NCBI RefSeq assembly: GCF_011075055.1
Contig: NC_058138.1
Location: 5,352,001 to 5,416,000 of the forward strand
From: Mangifera indica
Lineage: Eukaryota; Streptophyta; Magnoliopsida; Sapindales; Anacardiaceae
Direction: 5' to 3'
Length of the DNA stretch: 64,000 nt
The notes under the pieces are model-generated. The model was not told the origin of the DNA and did no database searches. It saw only the letters and a program-made list of their open reading frames with translations. Below are positions 62,613 through 64,000 of this stretch, piece after piece (position 1 is the stretch's first letter; each line of letters opens with the position of its first letter). The translations under genes were made by a program, and so were the position numbers.

Positions 62613-63698
62613 CATGTGACTTTGCAGTTTGCTACCATGGGACTCTTTCCCATAACCTTGCACAATCTGTAAACATAAAGAACAATGCATTATGGTTAAA
62701 ACAAAAATTGTGGAAAATTATATTAGAAGATGCAGAATTTCGTCAATAAACACCTCACTACTACTTGAAATCATTTGATTACTGTAGCTTCTCACTTAGG
62801 ATTTTAATTCAATACTAAAGACCATACATGATTGATTAGTGTTAATTCAATTAAGGAGAATGGAGAACTCTAATAAAAAATATATTGTTAAATAAATGAA
62901 TACGTACCATTTTGTAATTGTTGTGTAACTGAATTTGGGTCACTTGAACAGTCATCATAGTTCACGCTTAGTAACCTTGGCATGCTTAAGCCTTCTCTAG
63001 AGAAAGTTTTCATCTTGGAGCATCTATCCACAAATAATGTTTCCAAGAATGGGAATTTTAAGGTGTAATTCCCATAGTAGAAGTGTGTGAGACTTTCCAT
63101 ACCATCCAAGGACAAGTCCTCCAATTTCTTAAAAACAATTTCACCATTCTCTATATCTCCCTCATTTGCTACTACTTCTACCATCATTTTACATTCGTGT
63201 ATTGACAAACTTTCAAGACACACTAGACTTTTGGCTGTTGAGGATGTCATTAAGTTTTGCATTTTATTACAATGATATACTGTCAAAGTCCTTAGATTTT
63301 CAAAAGATTGTGAAGGCAACAACAAAGTAGTCAAATTGTGACAATAGTTGACATCCAAAGAATGAAGATTTTGAAGAACTGAATTTAGTTGGGAGTCTTG
63401 CTTTGAAATGTACTTTAAATTAAAAAGCCCCCACAATTCTAATTGTTTTAAGTTTGTGATTACTCCAATGTCCTCTTCACCTTCTCCAAACGAGAATAGT
63501 TCTTCGTATGAACTCACTTTCAATATAAGGTTTTCAAGACTGACAAATTTCTGAAGGATTTGAATCGGAATATATGTATATTCATCCATAATCAATTCAA
63601 GAGTTTCTATTTCGCAAAAGTGCTTTTGAAACTCTCCTTGCCAAATCGCCATTATATCCCTTCCATTTAATTCCAATGTCTTTATATTGTGAGTCAAC
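62613..63698 (-). CDS. CC-NBS-LRR resistance-type gene, C-terminal LRR exons (partial)
   Basis: The main exon (62908-63698) begins at an acceptor (tttctttag) and carries about 263 residues of irregular leucine-rich repeats of the RPS2/RPS5-like CC-NBS-LRR class. Typical text includes LKQLELWGLFNLKYI, LTTLLLPSQSFENLRTL, STAKSLVCLESLSIHEC, NYTLKFPFLETLFVDRC and FSREGLSMPRLLSV. Such proteins are intracellular immune receptors, and the LRR helps sense effectors or guarded host proteins. A GT donor at 62907 and an exon at 62613-62666 would add about 11 residues before a stop. The coiled-coil and NB-ARC parts must lie beyond the window, so integrity cannot be judged. This exon itself is unbroken. 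Confidence 0.75.
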
Positions 63699-64000
63699 CT
63701 AAAGAAAAATCATGTGTCAATCAATTTTAAATTAATTTTATCTTAAAAACATACCAAAAAAAAAATAAATAAAGGAACCATGGAGAAAAAATATATATAT
63801 AATGAATTGATAGCCAGTGTATCCTAGTAAAGGGGCATGAAAATGTATGGTGACCACTAGTTAAATAATAATGCTCAATATTTGCACAAACTAATAGTTT
63901 TTATTATGTGGAATCAAGGTCAACATTTTAAAAACAAATTTATTATAATTAACACCCAAAATATATTATTATTAAAAAATTACAGAAATCTATTTAAGCT
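63699..64000. other. Intron of the resistance-type gene
   Basis: AT-rich, no frame. It lies upstream of the LRR exon on the minus strand and continues past the window edge. Confidence 0.5.

Overview
The window looks like nuclear DNA of a eudicot plant. It is AT-rich and intron-bearing, with plant-type gene families (P-class PPR, plant bifunctional UMP synthase, ARG1-like DnaJ, NYN/DUF7625, CC-NBS-LRR) and plant transposons (Ty1/copia, TRIM, MULE, hAT, CACTA). I see no clearly intact single-copy host gene. Almost every host gene is a pseudogene, a fragment, or cut by the window edge. There is no CRISPR array, rRNA or recognisable tRNA.

Left third (1-26.8 kb): a duplicated block. A PPR pseudogene appears three times: copy A about 1130-2779, fragment B about 14.87-15.13 kb, copy C about 19431-20990. 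Flanking non-coding DNA is duplicated too (7.45-10.13 kb matches 15.46-17.74 kb; 1-3.9 kb matches 17.9-21.7 kb). A solo LTR (6510-7446), an internally deleted copia element (about 11260-14505, minus strand) and a 0.87 kb hAT-like element (17742-18612) were inserted into it. From about 21.99 kb the block joins a second duplicated segment carrying a broken NYN/DUF7625 gene. Its better-preserved paralogue is at 55476-57435.

Middle (26.8-48 kb): a structurally complete Ty1/copia element (26787-31832) has identical 237-bp LTRs, a 5-bp target duplication and one uninterrupted 1493-codon gag-pol frame, so it is very young. A CACTA-type terminus starts at 31894, exactly where homology to the right-hand paralogous segment stops. 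Next come an ARG1-like DnaJ fragment with unidentified exons upstream (about 33-36 kb, minus), a tandem TRIM (39406-39957), and two adjacent long-inverted-repeat elements. The first, 40893-42295, has a perfect 9-bp target duplication of MULE type; the second spans 42371-43901. A hAT-like MITE and other repeats follow.

Right third (48-64 kb): a UMP synthase pseudogene with at least five lesions (48931-51616, minus); the NYN/DUF7625 gene with a TATA box and a single in-frame stop (55476-57435); its duplicated downstream flank holding a GGGCC-rich hAT-like element (about 58861-59752); a CT-rich retroelement-like block (60.3-61.2 kb); a hAT MITE with a perfect 8-bp target duplication (62034-62419); and the C-terminal LRR exon of a CC-NBS-LRR resistance-type gene (minus) that runs off the right edge.

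The genes do not form a pathway. The window records duplication, decay and layered transposition, and paralogous empty sites let several insertions be ordered in time. I found no convincing new gene system. The most unusual items are the paired long hairpins, the young copia element, and the NYN gene separated from an open frame by one stop codon.
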